Virus record (IMG/VR): IMGVR_UViG_3300044614_001201
Coordinates: 1-22,618 of that record
DNA from: a virus
Length of the DNA stretch: 22,618 nt
Reading direction: 5' to 3' (one strand)
Under the pieces are notes generated by a model that was not told where the DNA came from, did not search any database, and was given only the letters and a program-made list of their open reading frames with translations. Of this stretch, positions 7,613 to 15,575 are shown in pieces. The number at the start of each line of letters is the position of its first letter. Positions within the stretch are counted from its first letter, which is position 1. A program made the translations under genes and the position numbers.

Positions 7613-10600
7613 TAGATTTTGTACATTGAAGATGAGATTAATTGTCTGGAGACCATTCCATAACTATTTACCATACCATCAACAAAAGATGGTTTATACC
7701 CACTACCATTCTTTCTTACTGGTTGTGCAGATTGTCCGCCAGGACTTTGGACAAGCATAATCATTCCATTTGATTTATCATAAGATGCTGTTTGACTTAA
7801 GTCGGGTATTGTTGATTTAATTGCAGGATCCCCAAGAACTTTGTAGTTCAATGCAAAGTCTGATATTTGTGCTGCTGGTGGAGCACCTGGAGCAGATCCA
7901 GAACCTGGCGCTGATAAATCTGTTCCAGATGGTGCTAAACCAGCACCTTTAAATTCAAAGTGTCCTCCGTGGCTTCCTGGATAATCATTAGCAACCCAAC
8001 CATAATTTCTACCATTCTTTCTAATCCAAGAATTAGAACCACCATGAATATCCATTGCAATTCCAGACATATGGAGTGATCCACTCGCTCCCCCAACTGC
8101 TCTATTTTTTTCTGGACTTCTCTTACTGCTTGAAACATCTGATGCTTTAACTTTTCCACCAGAATCTTTCATCATTTTATAGAAAGCTTCAGCAGCACCC
8201 TTACTAAAGACTACAGGTCTTCCTTGCTCATCTTTGGCACCTTGAATGGTATATCCAGGTCCAGTATCCCAAATACCTTTTGTGGAAACAATTCCACTTC
8301 CACCACCTCTACCACCTTTAGCTGCTGCAGGATCCCCAAGAACTTTATAGTTTGCTGCGAAATCTGATATTTGAACTCCTTCGGATGGTGCTGATGGGGC
8401 ACCTGGCGATCCCGAAGATCCTGGAGAAGATGCACCTGCAATTGATGGATCTGGTTGTATAGATCCACCGAAAGGAGATTCCTTATTATATTTTGATAAA
8501 GGATTGAATCTAGAAAGAACTGCTGATTTTGGCATTCCATTATCTCTTGGATTCGTTGCTGCTTCCCAATGCAGGTGAGGTCCACTAGAAAGTCCAGTGC
8601 TCCCCAGTGGACCCAAAATAGTTCCTTTCTTAATTTTTTGACCACGCTTAACATACGCGGGTTTATCCATGTGTGCATAAAAATGCCCAATTCCCGTATT
8701 ATCAATCCAATTGACCCAATTACCATAATTACCTTGATTTCCAGTTGCTTCAACAACACCATCGGTAAATGCTTGTAGTGGTTCTCCTCTTGTTCCCGAA
8801 ATATCAACACCCATATGCATTCCAGGAGACAATGCAAAATTTCGCATTCCCATATCTGATGTGACTTGATGATTTCCACCCATTGCTAGGAACGGAACTT
8901 TGTGGCGCTTCACTCCATTAACACCACCGCCTCCAGCAGATTTATATTTTGAAATATTAGCGTTAAACCTTGCAACAAAAGTCTTAGATGATGTGTTCTG
9001 CTGACTTCCTCCTGGAAGAGATGGCCAAGTTCCTCGTAATTTTGCAGATGCTGATAGAGGATCTTTTTGTGCATCTTTAACAAGTTGTGCCTCACCACCA
9101 GGATAAACACTTGCCATTAGCATCCTGGCAATTTTTGTTTGATTTTCTGGATTAAATTTATCTTTGTCTGGATTTAATCCAGAACTTTTTGCTCTTCCTA
9201 TAATAAATTCTGGCATTTGTTGCCATTTACCCATCGCTCCAGAACCACCTAAAGCATAACCTTTTTGCATTGCAGCTCTTCTAGCATCTGCAATGGTCAT
9301 ATTGCTCAATCCTGGAACGGTTGTTGAAGGATTGACAGAATCCCAACTTCCTTCACCACCAGAAATAGCTTCCAACATTGCCTTCACTTCTGGAGAAGCA
9401 TTGCCTGGAAGCATACCACCGCCTGCCCCACCAGCTGCTGGTTGATCTCCAGGTCCTCCTGGTGTAGGTTGCGCTTCTTCTTTCTTTTCCTGTAATAATT
9501 TAAATTGATTTTCTTGAGATTTTACATCAACGAATATTTTTCTCTTTGCCCAATCTGTTAAGTTCTTACTAAATTGTCCGATTATTCTTTTATTAAATCC
9601 TGGAACACTAAATTCATCATTTTTCAAAGCAATACCAATTGAGGAACCAATAGATTCTGCAATTGCATCTGTTCTTGGTTTAGATACTTTTTCGCCTAAA
9701 CTAATATCCAAACCAAGTTTCATTGCCTCACCGATGAATGGTATAGCACCATAAGTTGAAGAAAGATTTGCAAATCTCTTTGCACTCTCTTCATCTTTTA
9801 AAATGGTTCCTTTTGCTTTTTTCAGTGTTTGTGGAGATATTGCAGATGAACCAGTTGTTTTTCTTTGAATACTTGTAGATCTTGATAAAGTTCTTTTTGA
9901 TCCTCCACCTCTGATATTTACTTGACCGCCATATGCTCTTCCTTCAATTGGATTTTCCTTATCTGCTTCAGCAACTCTTCCAGTTAAATTTTTATAAATT
10001 TCTTTGCCAGCCCAATCACCAATACCAGCACCGACAGATCCGCCTATAAAAGCACCAAGTCCTGGTATTGGAATCAAACCTTGTCCTATTGCGCCACCAA
10101 TACCAGCACCTAGAGTTGCTCCTATTGCTCCAACTATAGCACGATCTAGTTTTTCTCCCAGTGCTAAATCAATACCGATACCAATTAAAGCACCAACTAC
10201 AGGAACTCTTTTGAAAATTTTAGAGAATGATTTAAATCTTTTTATAATATTTGCTGTCGTTTTTACTCCACCTTTACCGGCAATAGATAATACCGCTCTT
10301 GTTCCCGCTCTACCAACACCCCTCTTTAAAATATTTCCAGCTGCACCAGCAACCCCCCTAGCACCTTGCTCTAATACCTCACCTCCAACCCTTTTAACTA
10401 AGGATGCTAGTGGTCCTTTAACCAGATTAAAGATTACTCCACCTGCTTTTTTGAATAAATTTCCAGCAATTCTCCCAGCTTTGAATAATAATTTACCAAT
10501 CAGTTTGGCGGGAGGTCCAATAATTTTTGAAGTTAATTTTGCAATAAACTTAACTTGTTTAGGAAATACTGTCGTTAATGTAATAATTCCAAGTTTTAAT

Positions 10601-11298
10601 ACATTCCAAGTATTAGTGAGACCTTCACCAATTTCCTTAAACATCCTAAGAATCGTTGGACCATTCTTAAGCAAAATATTAAGTAGACTTCCTATTAAAA
10701 CATTTAATAGGAATCTCTTAATCATATCAAAGAGACCAACCTTAGGTGCAGTTATTCCTAACTTTTTCTTCTTCTTAGTATCTTTCTTTTCTTCTAAATT
10801 TTTTTCTTGCTCCTCTGCCTTTTTCTTTCTACCTTCTATAAAGTTGAGACGACTTTCTTGTTTTTGATTAAGAAGTTTCTGTGTTGATATCTCTTTAACT
10901 TTTATAAAATCAACTTTTATTTCATCAAGTTCTTTTAAAATTTCTCCACGAACACCATCAGATTTAACTAATGCTCCACCTGGTTTCTTATCTTCAGTCT
11001 TAACTAAAGCACCAGATGAACTTTTAACTATTGCTGAAGATTTTCTTAAAACTAATGCACCACCTTTCTTAATTTTATTTCCAAAAGTTTTAGTTTTGGA
11101 AAGAAGTTTTTCAGTAGATATTGTTTTTTTCTTTCCTTTTGCTTTTTCTTTTACAATTGATAAGGCTTTGTCTTTTGCGCTATCAATTGCTTTTTGTTTA
11201 AAAGTATTTGCAATTGCCCCACGAATACCTCCTCCAGCAGCTGCACGAGCGCCACCAGACAAAAGCATTCTTCCTGCAGTTAGAAGTAAAGGAAGCAT
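7612..11298 (-). CDS. Tape-measure-like tail protein with three cell-wall hydrolase domains
   Basis: A 1228-residue protein. Residues 30-185 are Lys-rich helices. Residues 186-211 (FDMIKRFLLNVLIGSLLNIL) match the preceding large tail protein. Residues 360-445 are Gly/Ala/Ile-rich hydrophobic helices, duplicated in degenerate form at 515-590. Residues 638-790 look like a lysozyme or muramidase fold (ISGGEGSWDSVN with E649; GAMGKWQQMP; NPENQTKIARMLM). Residues 808-915 are an M23 endopeptidase (HMGVD with H828 and D832; FYAHMD with H876; GPHLHWE with H908 and H910). Residues 1065-1117 are an M15-like peptidase (SLHMSGIAMDI with H1076 and D1083; HGGHFEF with H1113). It probably sets tail length and cuts peptidoglycan during DNA entry. 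Pro/Ser/Gly linkers separate the domains, and two ISDFA motifs lie in or beside them. Confidence 0.75.
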   Translation of the reverse strand: MLPLLLTAGRMLLSGGARAAAGGGIRGAIANTFKQKAIDSAKDKALSIVKEKAKGKKKTISTEKLLSKTKTFGNKIKKGGALVLRKSSAIVKSSSGALVKTEDKKPGGALVKSDGVRGEILKELDEIKVDFIKVKEISTQKLLNQKQESRLNFIEGRKKKAEEQEKNLEEKKDTKKKKKLGITAPKVGLFDMIKRFLLNVLIGSLLNILLKNGPTILRMFKEIGEGLTNTWNVLKLGIITLTTVFPKQVKFIAKLTSKIIGPPAKLIGKLLFKAGRIAGNLFKKAGGVIFNLVKGPLASLVKRVGGEVLEQGARGVAGAAGNILKRGVGRAGTRAVLSIAGKGGVKTTANIIKRFKSFSKIFKRVPVVGALIGIGIDLALGEKLDRAIVGAIGATLGAGIGGAIGQGLIPIPGLGAFIGGSVGAGIGDWAGKEIYKNLTGRVAEADKENPIEGRAYGGQVNIRGGGSKRTLSRSTSIQRKTTGSSAISPQTLKKAKGTILKDEESAKRFANLSSTYGAIPFIGEAMKLGLDISLGEKVSKPRTDAIAESIGSSIGIALKNDEFSVPGFNKRIIGQFSKNLTDWAKRKIFVDVKSQENQFKLLQEKKEEAQPTPGGPGDQPAAGGAGGGMLPGNASPEVKAMLEAISGGEGSWDSVNPSTTVPGLSNMTIADARRAAMQKGYALGGSGAMGKWQQMPEFIIGRAKSSGLNPDKDKFNPENQTKIARMLMASVYPGGEAQLVKDAQKDPLSASAKLRGTWPSLPGGSQQNTSSKTFVARFNANISKYKSAGGGGVNGVKRHKVPFLAMGGNHQVTSDMGMRNFALSPGMHMGVDISGTRGEPLQAFTDGVVEATGNQGNYGNWVNWIDNTGIGHFYAHMDKPAYVKRGQKIKKGTILGPLGSTGLSSGPHLHWEAATNPRDNGMPKSAVLSRFNPLSKYNKESPFGGSIQPDPSIAGASSPGSSGSPGAPSAPSEGVQISDFAANYKVLGDPAAAKGGRGGGSGIVSTKGIWDTGPGYTIQGAKDEQGRPVVFSKGAAEAFYKMMKDSGGKVKASDVSSSKRSPEKNRAVGGASGSLHMSGIAMDIHGGSNSWIRKNGRNYGWVANDYPGSHGGHFEFKGAGLAPSGTDLSAPGSGSAPGAPPAAQISDFALNYKVLGDPAIKSTIPDLSQTASYDKSNGMIMLVQSPGGQSAQPVRKNGSGYKPSFVDGMVNSYGMVSRQLISSSMYKI
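7822..7866 (-). repeat. ISDFA motif, copy C (in 1228-aa tail protein)
   Basis: Encodes ISDFALNYKVLGDPA, near the C-terminus of the tape-measure-like protein and directly after a Pro/Ala/Gly linker. It differs from the other two copies by A to L at one position. Confidence 0.9.
8326..8370 (-). repeat. ISDFA motif, copy B (in 1228-aa tail protein)
   Basis: Encodes ISDFAANYKVLGDPA between the M23 and M15 domains, after a Ser/Pro/Gly linker (residues 951-974). It is identical in protein to the copy in the neighbouring 818-aa gene, with several synonymous base differences. Confidence 0.9.
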
Positions 11299-11301
11299 TT
11301 C

Positions 11302-13758
11302 TTATAAACCTCCCCACATATTATAGATTGAAGCAACAACTGCTAATGTTGCTTCATCTTCTCGGAATGAACTAAACACTGTCTGGTTATTACTTCCACC
11401 ATTTGAAGAACCTGTCATCATAGGTGTTTGATTTTTTGCCGGCAATGGTAACGCTGCTATTGTTGGTTTGTTTGATGGTGGTTGTGGTATGTTTTGCTTT
11501 GGTTTATCTGGGGGCATAACCATTGCGGGAGATGTGCCAACTGCCATCACTTTTTCAGCAACAAATTTATCTTTTGCTGCTCCAGATAATCCTAATTTAT
11601 CTGGTCTCTGTCCAGGTGCTAATGCTCCAGGAGGATTCCCTGTCCCCGACTTATTATCAAGAATAGATTTTGCTAAATTTCCAGATTCTTTTTTTGATTC
11701 ATCTTTTTTAGATCCTGGAGGAACATATCCTGCTCTTGCAGGATCTCCAAGAACTTTATAATTTGCTGCAAAGTCTGATATTCCTACTGATGATGGTGCT
11801 GCTGATGAAGAACTTGAGTAAGATGAAGATCCTCCCGGAACATCAACCTGTTTTAGAGCAACATCTAATCCTTCTTTAGATCCTGGTAACTGAGAAGCAC
11901 CTTTTCTTGCAATAGCAAAATCTGCTCCTGCTCTTCTTGCATATTCTCTCGCTTTTTCAGGAGGAGCACCTTGTTTCATCCACTTCTCGTAAGTGGTATT
12001 ATATGCTTGCTTATATGCCCAATAGATATCTGCTTGAGGATCTACATTTACTTTTATAGGACCTACAAGTTTTCCAATGTTTCCACCAGACTCACTCTTA
12101 AAATGTTGAGATAGTGCAACAGAATTAATAACCATTTTGCCTTCTTGGCTACTTGGTTTAACCCCTGTTAATTGATCTCTAGCACCAAGTAGCATAGATA
12201 ATCCACCCAATCCAGCACCTTGAACTACTTTATTAATTTGTTTAACTGTGAAGTTTCCTGATCCTTCTTTTTTATAAGCAACCGTATATCTTTTAGATGC
12301 TGCACCTGAACCAACATTTATTGATGTTTGATTTGATCCTTTAATGTATAGGTCGGGGTCAAATCCTATAGTTCCACCTTCATTTGCGGCTTGAATCTTT
12401 ACATCTCCAAGAGAAGCAACATTTCTTTTAGATGATCCTCCAAACATTTTATTGATGCTATCTAAGTATGCAGGACCGCCCAACCAGTCTGCAGCACCAC
12501 CTTTTAATACATATTCACCATCTGATAGTGCAGTTAGACGCTTATCTTGGCCAAGACCCTCAATATCATAAGCGGCTGTTTGCGAATTTACAATACCACC
12601 TTCAGATGAAACTTTATCATTAAATGACAACTTCTTAGATTCGGAAGATTTTATAGGAGTGATTGGTCCTCCACCAAATTTTAATTGAATTGGTGGTCCT
12701 GATGGTGCTTGTTGTTGCTTTTTCTCACCAGTAATATCAGGACTTTGTATTTGTGGAGGTTCTGGTATATTTGGTGCTTGTGGTGCTGCCAGTTGAGGAG
12801 ATCCTGGGAGCATTTTTAATGCACCATTTAGAATATCAATAAACCCTTTCAGTGCAGAGTTAATCATATCAATAAAACTTCTGACTGGTTGAACCACCAT
12901 AAAATCAATAAATTTTATGACATTATTAAAGAATCCTACAATACCATCAACCAATCCTTGAATTGGTTTTAATAGAATCATTGGGTTTTTTATAACCTTC
13001 AACAACCACATAACAATAGATCCTAACAGCACATTCAATAAGAAATTTCTAATCGTATCAAAAATGCTAGTGAAAGGTTTTGTTATTTTCTCAAGTATTC
13101 CAGATCCCTTATCTTTTTCTTGTTTTTCTAGATCTTTTTCTTCCTGTTTTGCCTTTGTTTTTTCACCTTCTTTTCTCCTATTTTCGGCATTCTTTCTATC
13201 AACTCCAAGTTGCTTATTCAGAATACCAACCAAATCTTTAACAACAGATCCAATACCTTTAAGTGAATCAAGTAAATTTTTAAAGAAATCTGATAGATCT
13301 TCTTTAGATTCTTTCTCTTTATTTTCTTCTTGTTCTGGTTTGGGAGTCTCTGATTTTATCTTTTTATATGGTTGTATTGCACCACCAGAACCTGGTAATA
13401 ATTTAGATGCATCTGTAATGGGTTTTGCTTTTGAGGTCTTTGATTTATTAACTACCTTTTCTGCTTTTACTGCTTTTGATTTTAACTTGAACTTTCCTTT
13501 ATTTCTTTTTACTCTCTTGAATTCATCTATTAATACTGCTTGATTTTGAGATGTCTTTTTATCAGCAGGTTTCTGAGCTGCTTTCATATCAAGCTCAGTT
13601 AATTTTTCTCTGATTAGAGTTTTATATTCTCCATATTCAAAGTCAAAGACATCCTCCAGACCCAAGAGTTTTAAAATTCTTGGGTCAATATCCTCCTCGA
13701 CTAACTCCTCATCATTAGCAGTTTGTTCGTATTGAGATTTGGAGGTGTCTGTTTCCAT
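11302..13758 (-). CDS. Tape-measure-like tail protein, first of tandem pair
   Basis: An 818-residue protein. Residues 60-225 are highly charged and Lys/Glu-rich (helical or coiled-coil). Residues 227-310 are hydrophobic helices starting FTSIFDTIRNFLLNVLLGSI, matching the downstream 1228-aa protein. Residues 395-445 contain a segment typical of tape-measure proteins (LTALSDGEYVLKGGAADWLG, then YLDSINKMFGG). Residues 560-640 include a soluble helical unit (ADIYWAYKQAYNTTYEKWM). The rest is Pro/Ser/Gly-rich, with one ISDFAANYKVLGDPA motif. It starts one base after the small frameshift-partner ORF, exactly where a tape-measure gene sits after its chaperones in other long-tailed phages. No enzyme motif seen. 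The T4 counterpart may be gp29, but I cannot prove homology. Confidence 0.65.
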   Translation of the reverse strand: METDTSKSQYEQTANDEELVEEDIDPRILKLLGLEDVFDFEYGEYKTLIREKLTELDMKAAQKPADKKTSQNQAVLIDEFKRVKRNKGKFKLKSKAVKAEKVVNKSKTSKAKPITDASKLLPGSGGAIQPYKKIKSETPKPEQEENKEKESKEDLSDFFKNLLDSLKGIGSVVKDLVGILNKQLGVDRKNAENRRKEGEKTKAKQEEKDLEKQEKDKGSGILEKITKPFTSIFDTIRNFLLNVLLGSIVMWLLKVIKNPMILLKPIQGLVDGIVGFFNNVIKFIDFMVVQPVRSFIDMINSALKGFIDILNGALKMLPGSPQLAAPQAPNIPEPPQIQSPDITGEKKQQQAPSGPPIQLKFGGGPITPIKSSESKKLSFNDKVSSEGGIVNSQTAAYDIEGLGQDKRLTALSDGEYVLKGGAADWLGGPAYLDSINKMFGGSSKRNVASLGDVKIQAANEGGTIGFDPDLYIKGSNQTSINVGSGAASKRYTVAYKKEGSGNFTVKQINKVVQGAGLGGLSMLLGARDQLTGVKPSSQEGKMVINSVALSQHFKSESGGNIGKLVGPIKVNVDPQADIYWAYKQAYNTTYEKWMKQGAPPEKAREYARRAGADFAIARKGASQLPGSKEGLDVALKQVDVPGGSSSYSSSSSAAPSSVGISDFAANYKVLGDPARAGYVPPGSKKDESKKESGNLAKSILDNKSGTGNPPGALAPGQRPDKLGLSGAAKDKFVAEKVMAVGTSPAMVMPPDKPKQNIPQPPSNKPTIAALPLPAKNQTPMMTGSSNGGSNNQTVFSSFREDEATLAVVASIYNMWGGL
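11737..11781 (-). repeat. ISDFA motif, copy A (in 818-aa tape-measure-like protein)
   Basis: Encodes ISDFAANYKVLGDPA directly after a serine-rich linker (residues 643-657). It is the third copy of this 15-residue motif, and lies in a separate gene from copies B and C. Confidence 0.9.
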
Positions 13759-13759
13759 T

Positions 13760-13921
13760 CTACTGCTGTGCTTGTTTTGCCCTTTCTTCTTCTAGATGCT
13801 GTTGAAGTAGAGTCACATAAATGTCCCTTTCCCAAGGAAGCATATTTTCAATCTCTGTTAATGAATATTTATGATACTGCATCAAGGCAAAATTAAGCTT
13901 ATAGTAGTTCTCAAGGTCCAT
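13760..13921 (-). CDS. Small tail-assembly ORF, likely -1 frameshift partner of gp26
   Basis: A 53-codon frame from ATG 13921 to TAG 13760, with an in-frame alternative ATG at 13930. The protein starts MDLENYYKLNFALMQYHKYS and contains ENMLPWERDIYVTLL, ending in charged helix. This is the profile of the short 'T' half of tail assembly chaperones in long-tailed phages: a PWERD-type motif in a small helical protein just before the tape measure. It lies in the -1 frame relative to gp26 and is open back through the slippery site, so a gp26 fusion of 297 residues could be made. AGGA nine bases before ATG 13921 also permits independent initiation. It ends one base before the tape-measure start. Confidence 0.75.
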   Translation of the reverse strand: MDLENYYKLNFALMQYHKYSLTEIENMLPWERDIYVTLLQQHLEEERAKQAQQ

Positions 13922-13958
13922 ATGGACCATTCCTATCCGAAAAAACTGGATAATCCTT
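13915..13958 (-). other. Candidate programmed -1 ribosomal frameshift signal
   Basis: Reading the minus strand, AAGGA (13958-13954) lies eight bases before the heptamer T TTT TTC (13945-13939), which is in the X-XXY-YYZ register of the gp26 frame, two codons before its TAG. Ten bases later comes the perfect palindrome GGTCCATATGGACC (13928-13915), able to form a five-pair stem with an AUAU loop. An upstream SD-like element, slippery heptamer and downstream hairpin are the three elements of bacterial -1 signals such as dnaX. A slip continues as CGG ATA GGA ATG into the small ORF with no stop. Confidence 0.7.
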
Positions 13959-14652
13959 CAAGAACTACAGTGCTTTCAACTTCAGTCTTTGGATTTGTCA
14001 ACTTAACTTCATGAGAAAGTTTTGGCATTGTTTCAAAGAACTTTTCAATTTGTTTGAATTGTTGAGAATTCATCTGATCCAAGAACTCACTGAGTTCTTT
14101 CTTTGTCACATCAGCAGTGTCCCAAACTTCTTCTTCATTATAAATTTTATCAATACAAGATGCAATCAAATCAAAAGATTGATCCATAGTATTATTCGAA
14201 TTAAAGTCGAAGTTTGATTTAATAAACTGATCCAATGAAGGATACTTCATTTCCATCATTAAATTGTTATCAATTTTAATCTTTGTTGTGTGCTCTTCAT
14301 TCTTCTTGACTTTAATATCATCAATTAAAATCTTAACTTCAACGGGAGTTTCTCCATCATCAGGTGCAATCAAATTAACTTCAATTTCTTCCCCAACAGA
14401 TTTTCCACGAATGTTAAGGAACAGATATTCAATATCAAAGGTTGGCAAGTTTTCAACCTTGATACTTTTAGATTGAATGCAATTCTTAATTACAGTCTTA
14501 ATAGCAGTTGTAATTTGCTTCATATCCTCACTTTCCAAAGCAAGAACAAGAAGTTTTTCTTCTCTAACTAAAAACGGTCTATACTTGATCGTTTCTCCAG
14601 TTGATGGCAATTCCAACTCATATGTTGGTGTAGAAATCTTTGGTAAAGGCAT
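13933..14652 (-). CDS. 26: Baseplate hub assembly protein gp26 (T4_baseplate family)
   Basis: A 239-residue protein (T4 gp26 is 208). It begins MPLPKISTPTYELELPSTGE with KYRPFLVREEKLLVLALES, then EYLFLNIRGKSVGE; these are hallmarks of the T4 gp26 baseplate-hub family. The centre is a beta-rich domain (VEVKILIDDIKVKK; HTTKIKIDNNLMMEMKYP). The C-terminus is helical (ELSEFLDQMNSQQFKQIEKF). T4 gp26 is needed for hub assembly but is not a final structural part, which is compatible with a tape-measure chaperone. AGGA lies five bases before the ATG, and a late-promoter-like AATAAATA lies 27 bases upstream. The gene ends in a slippery sequence that may send ribosomes into the next ORF. Confidence 0.8.
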   Translation of the reverse strand: MPLPKISTPTYELELPSTGETIKYRPFLVREEKLLVLALESEDMKQITTAIKTVIKNCIQSKSIKVENLPTFDIEYLFLNIRGKSVGEEIEVNLIAPDDGETPVEVKILIDDIKVKKNEEHTTKIKIDNNLMMEMKYPSLDQFIKSNFDFNSNNTMDQSFDLIASCIDKIYNEEEVWDTADVTKKELSEFLDQMNSQQFKQIEKFFETMPKLSHEVKLTNPKTEVESTVVLEGLSSFFG

Positions 14653-14679
14653 AATGTCCTATGGAAATTTCAGTATGAT

Positions 14680-14687
14680 TATTTATT
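14680..14687 (-). promoter_or_regulatory. Probable T4-type late promoter box before gp26
   Basis: AATAAATA on the minus strand, one base from the T4 late consensus TATAAATA. It lies 27 bases before the gp26 start, in a 62-base intergenic gap, a spacing similar to the perfect box before gp4. Confidence 0.5.
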
Positions 14688-14714
14688 GCAGTATTAGAAT
14701 GGTGTAAAACCACC

Positions 14715-15566
14715 TTAAGGTGCTTGTCCTGATATTTGAGCTAAACGCTCCTGATTAATTGCGTTTGAAATTTCAGCACTAGTAAAAGTCGGTTGACTTG
14801 CTGGACTAAAGACTGTTGCTGGATCGACCTGTGTTGTTTCTGGAAGACCGAAAGTATTCTTAAACGCTGTGGTTCCATTATTATAGATTGCTTGTTCAGT
14901 TGGAGTTGTTGGAACTGAAGAATTTGGTGCTTGTCCAAAAACATTTGTTCTAACATATCTCAGATATGTGAAAGAAACTGTCACCTTAAGAAGATCACTT
15001 GATTCGTATGAAACTGGAATAGAAACTAAATTTGTTGGGAATGCACCAATAAATTGATATTTTAAACTTATATTTGATCCGCTTTTTGTTCCGTAATCTT
15101 TTTCAAATTTAGTTAAGTAAATATCATTTCTATAATCTTTTGGCCAATTCATTCTATAAAATGCACTAAGATCTTTATATTGCTCAGTGTTCAAGAAACT
15201 TCCTTCACCAACAACATAATTCATCCAAGAATTTAAATATTCTATTACTTTATATTGATGATCCACATAAAATGTTAGGTCAATACTATCGTCATAAATT
15301 CTACGGTATGCCATCTTTTCGGTCACACCGTGATAATCATTAGTGACTTCGTGCGTTGCTAAACTAGATCCGGGTAAAGATGCTTCACAGCAAGAAATAT
15401 TAATAAGTTCACCATCGGTGGCAAGATTTAATCCACGCTGCGCAGCGAATCTTGAAAGTCCTCCACCAGTGGTGATATCCACCATATAAACAGAAGTTTG
15501 TGCTGGTCGAAGTAATTTTTGCTTCAACTCAGACATTCTAAATTGCTTTGGGCCTGGTGCTGCCAT
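14715..15566 (-). CDS. 54: Tail-tube-fold baseplate protein, probably gp54
   Basis: A 283-residue protein (T4 gp54 is 320). Residues 50-205 follow the tail-tube protein pattern: SCCEASLPGSSLATHEVTND, then YRRIYDDSIDLTFYVD, an internal helix (EYLNSWMNYVVG), ISLKYQFIGAFPTNL, and finally a closing beta strand pair (LLKVTVSFTYLRYV). Residues 215-283 are a Thr/Pro/Gln-rich tail without recognised domain. In T4 both gp48 and gp54 have tube folds and nucleate the tube on the baseplate. gp48 is encoded on the other strand here, so gp54 is the best remaining match; a gp19-type tube paralogue is the alternative. The gene opens the minus-strand tail operon, divergent from gp4. Confidence 0.5.
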   Translation of the reverse strand: MAAPGPKQFRMSELKQKLLRPAQTSVYMVDITTGGGLSRFAAQRGLNLATDGELINISCCEASLPGSSLATHEVTNDYHGVTEKMAYRRIYDDSIDLTFYVDHQYKVIEYLNSWMNYVVGEGSFLNTEQYKDLSAFYRMNWPKDYRNDIYLTKFEKDYGTKSGSNISLKYQFIGAFPTNLVSIPVSYESSDLLKVTVSFTYLRYVRTNVFGQAPNSSVPTTPTEQAIYNNGTTAFKNTFGLPETTQVDPATVFSPASQPTFTSAEISNAINQERLAQISGQAP

Positions 15567-15567
15567 T

Positions 15568-15575
15568 TATAAATA
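15568..15575 (+). promoter_or_regulatory. T4-type late promoter (perfect TATAAATA)
   Basis: A perfect match to the T4 late consensus in the 41-base divergent gap, 32 bases before the gp4 ATG. It should respond to the late sigma factor gp55 with coactivator gp33 and the sliding clamp, and drive gp4 to gp53. Confidence 0.75.

Noticed and set aside
8211-8879. A 222-codon minus-strand ORF inside the 1228-aa gene
   Set aside because: It is an out-of-frame reading of the M23 domain and linkers. The main frame has full motifs, and this one has none.
10004-10867. A 287-codon plus-strand ORF rich in Pro and Ala
   Set aside because: It is antisense to the Gly/Ala/Ile-rich region of the 1228-aa tail protein. 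Its composition is what the opposite strand of such codons gives, and it has no start signal or recognisable domain.
13064-13543. A 159-codon plus-strand ORF rich in Phe and Ser
   Set aside because: Mirror image of the Lys/Glu-rich helices of the 818-aa tail protein; no family pattern.
13866-13873. CATAAATA on the minus strand, one base from the late consensus
   Set aside because: It lies inside the small frameshift-partner ORF, far from the next start, and AT-rich sequence produces such matches by chance.
14701-14722. Overlapping hairpins (GGTG-CACC-GGTG), with palindrome CACCTTAAGGTG over the stop of the gp54-like gene
   Set aside because: Stems are short, no U tract follows, and I could not support a terminator or switch.
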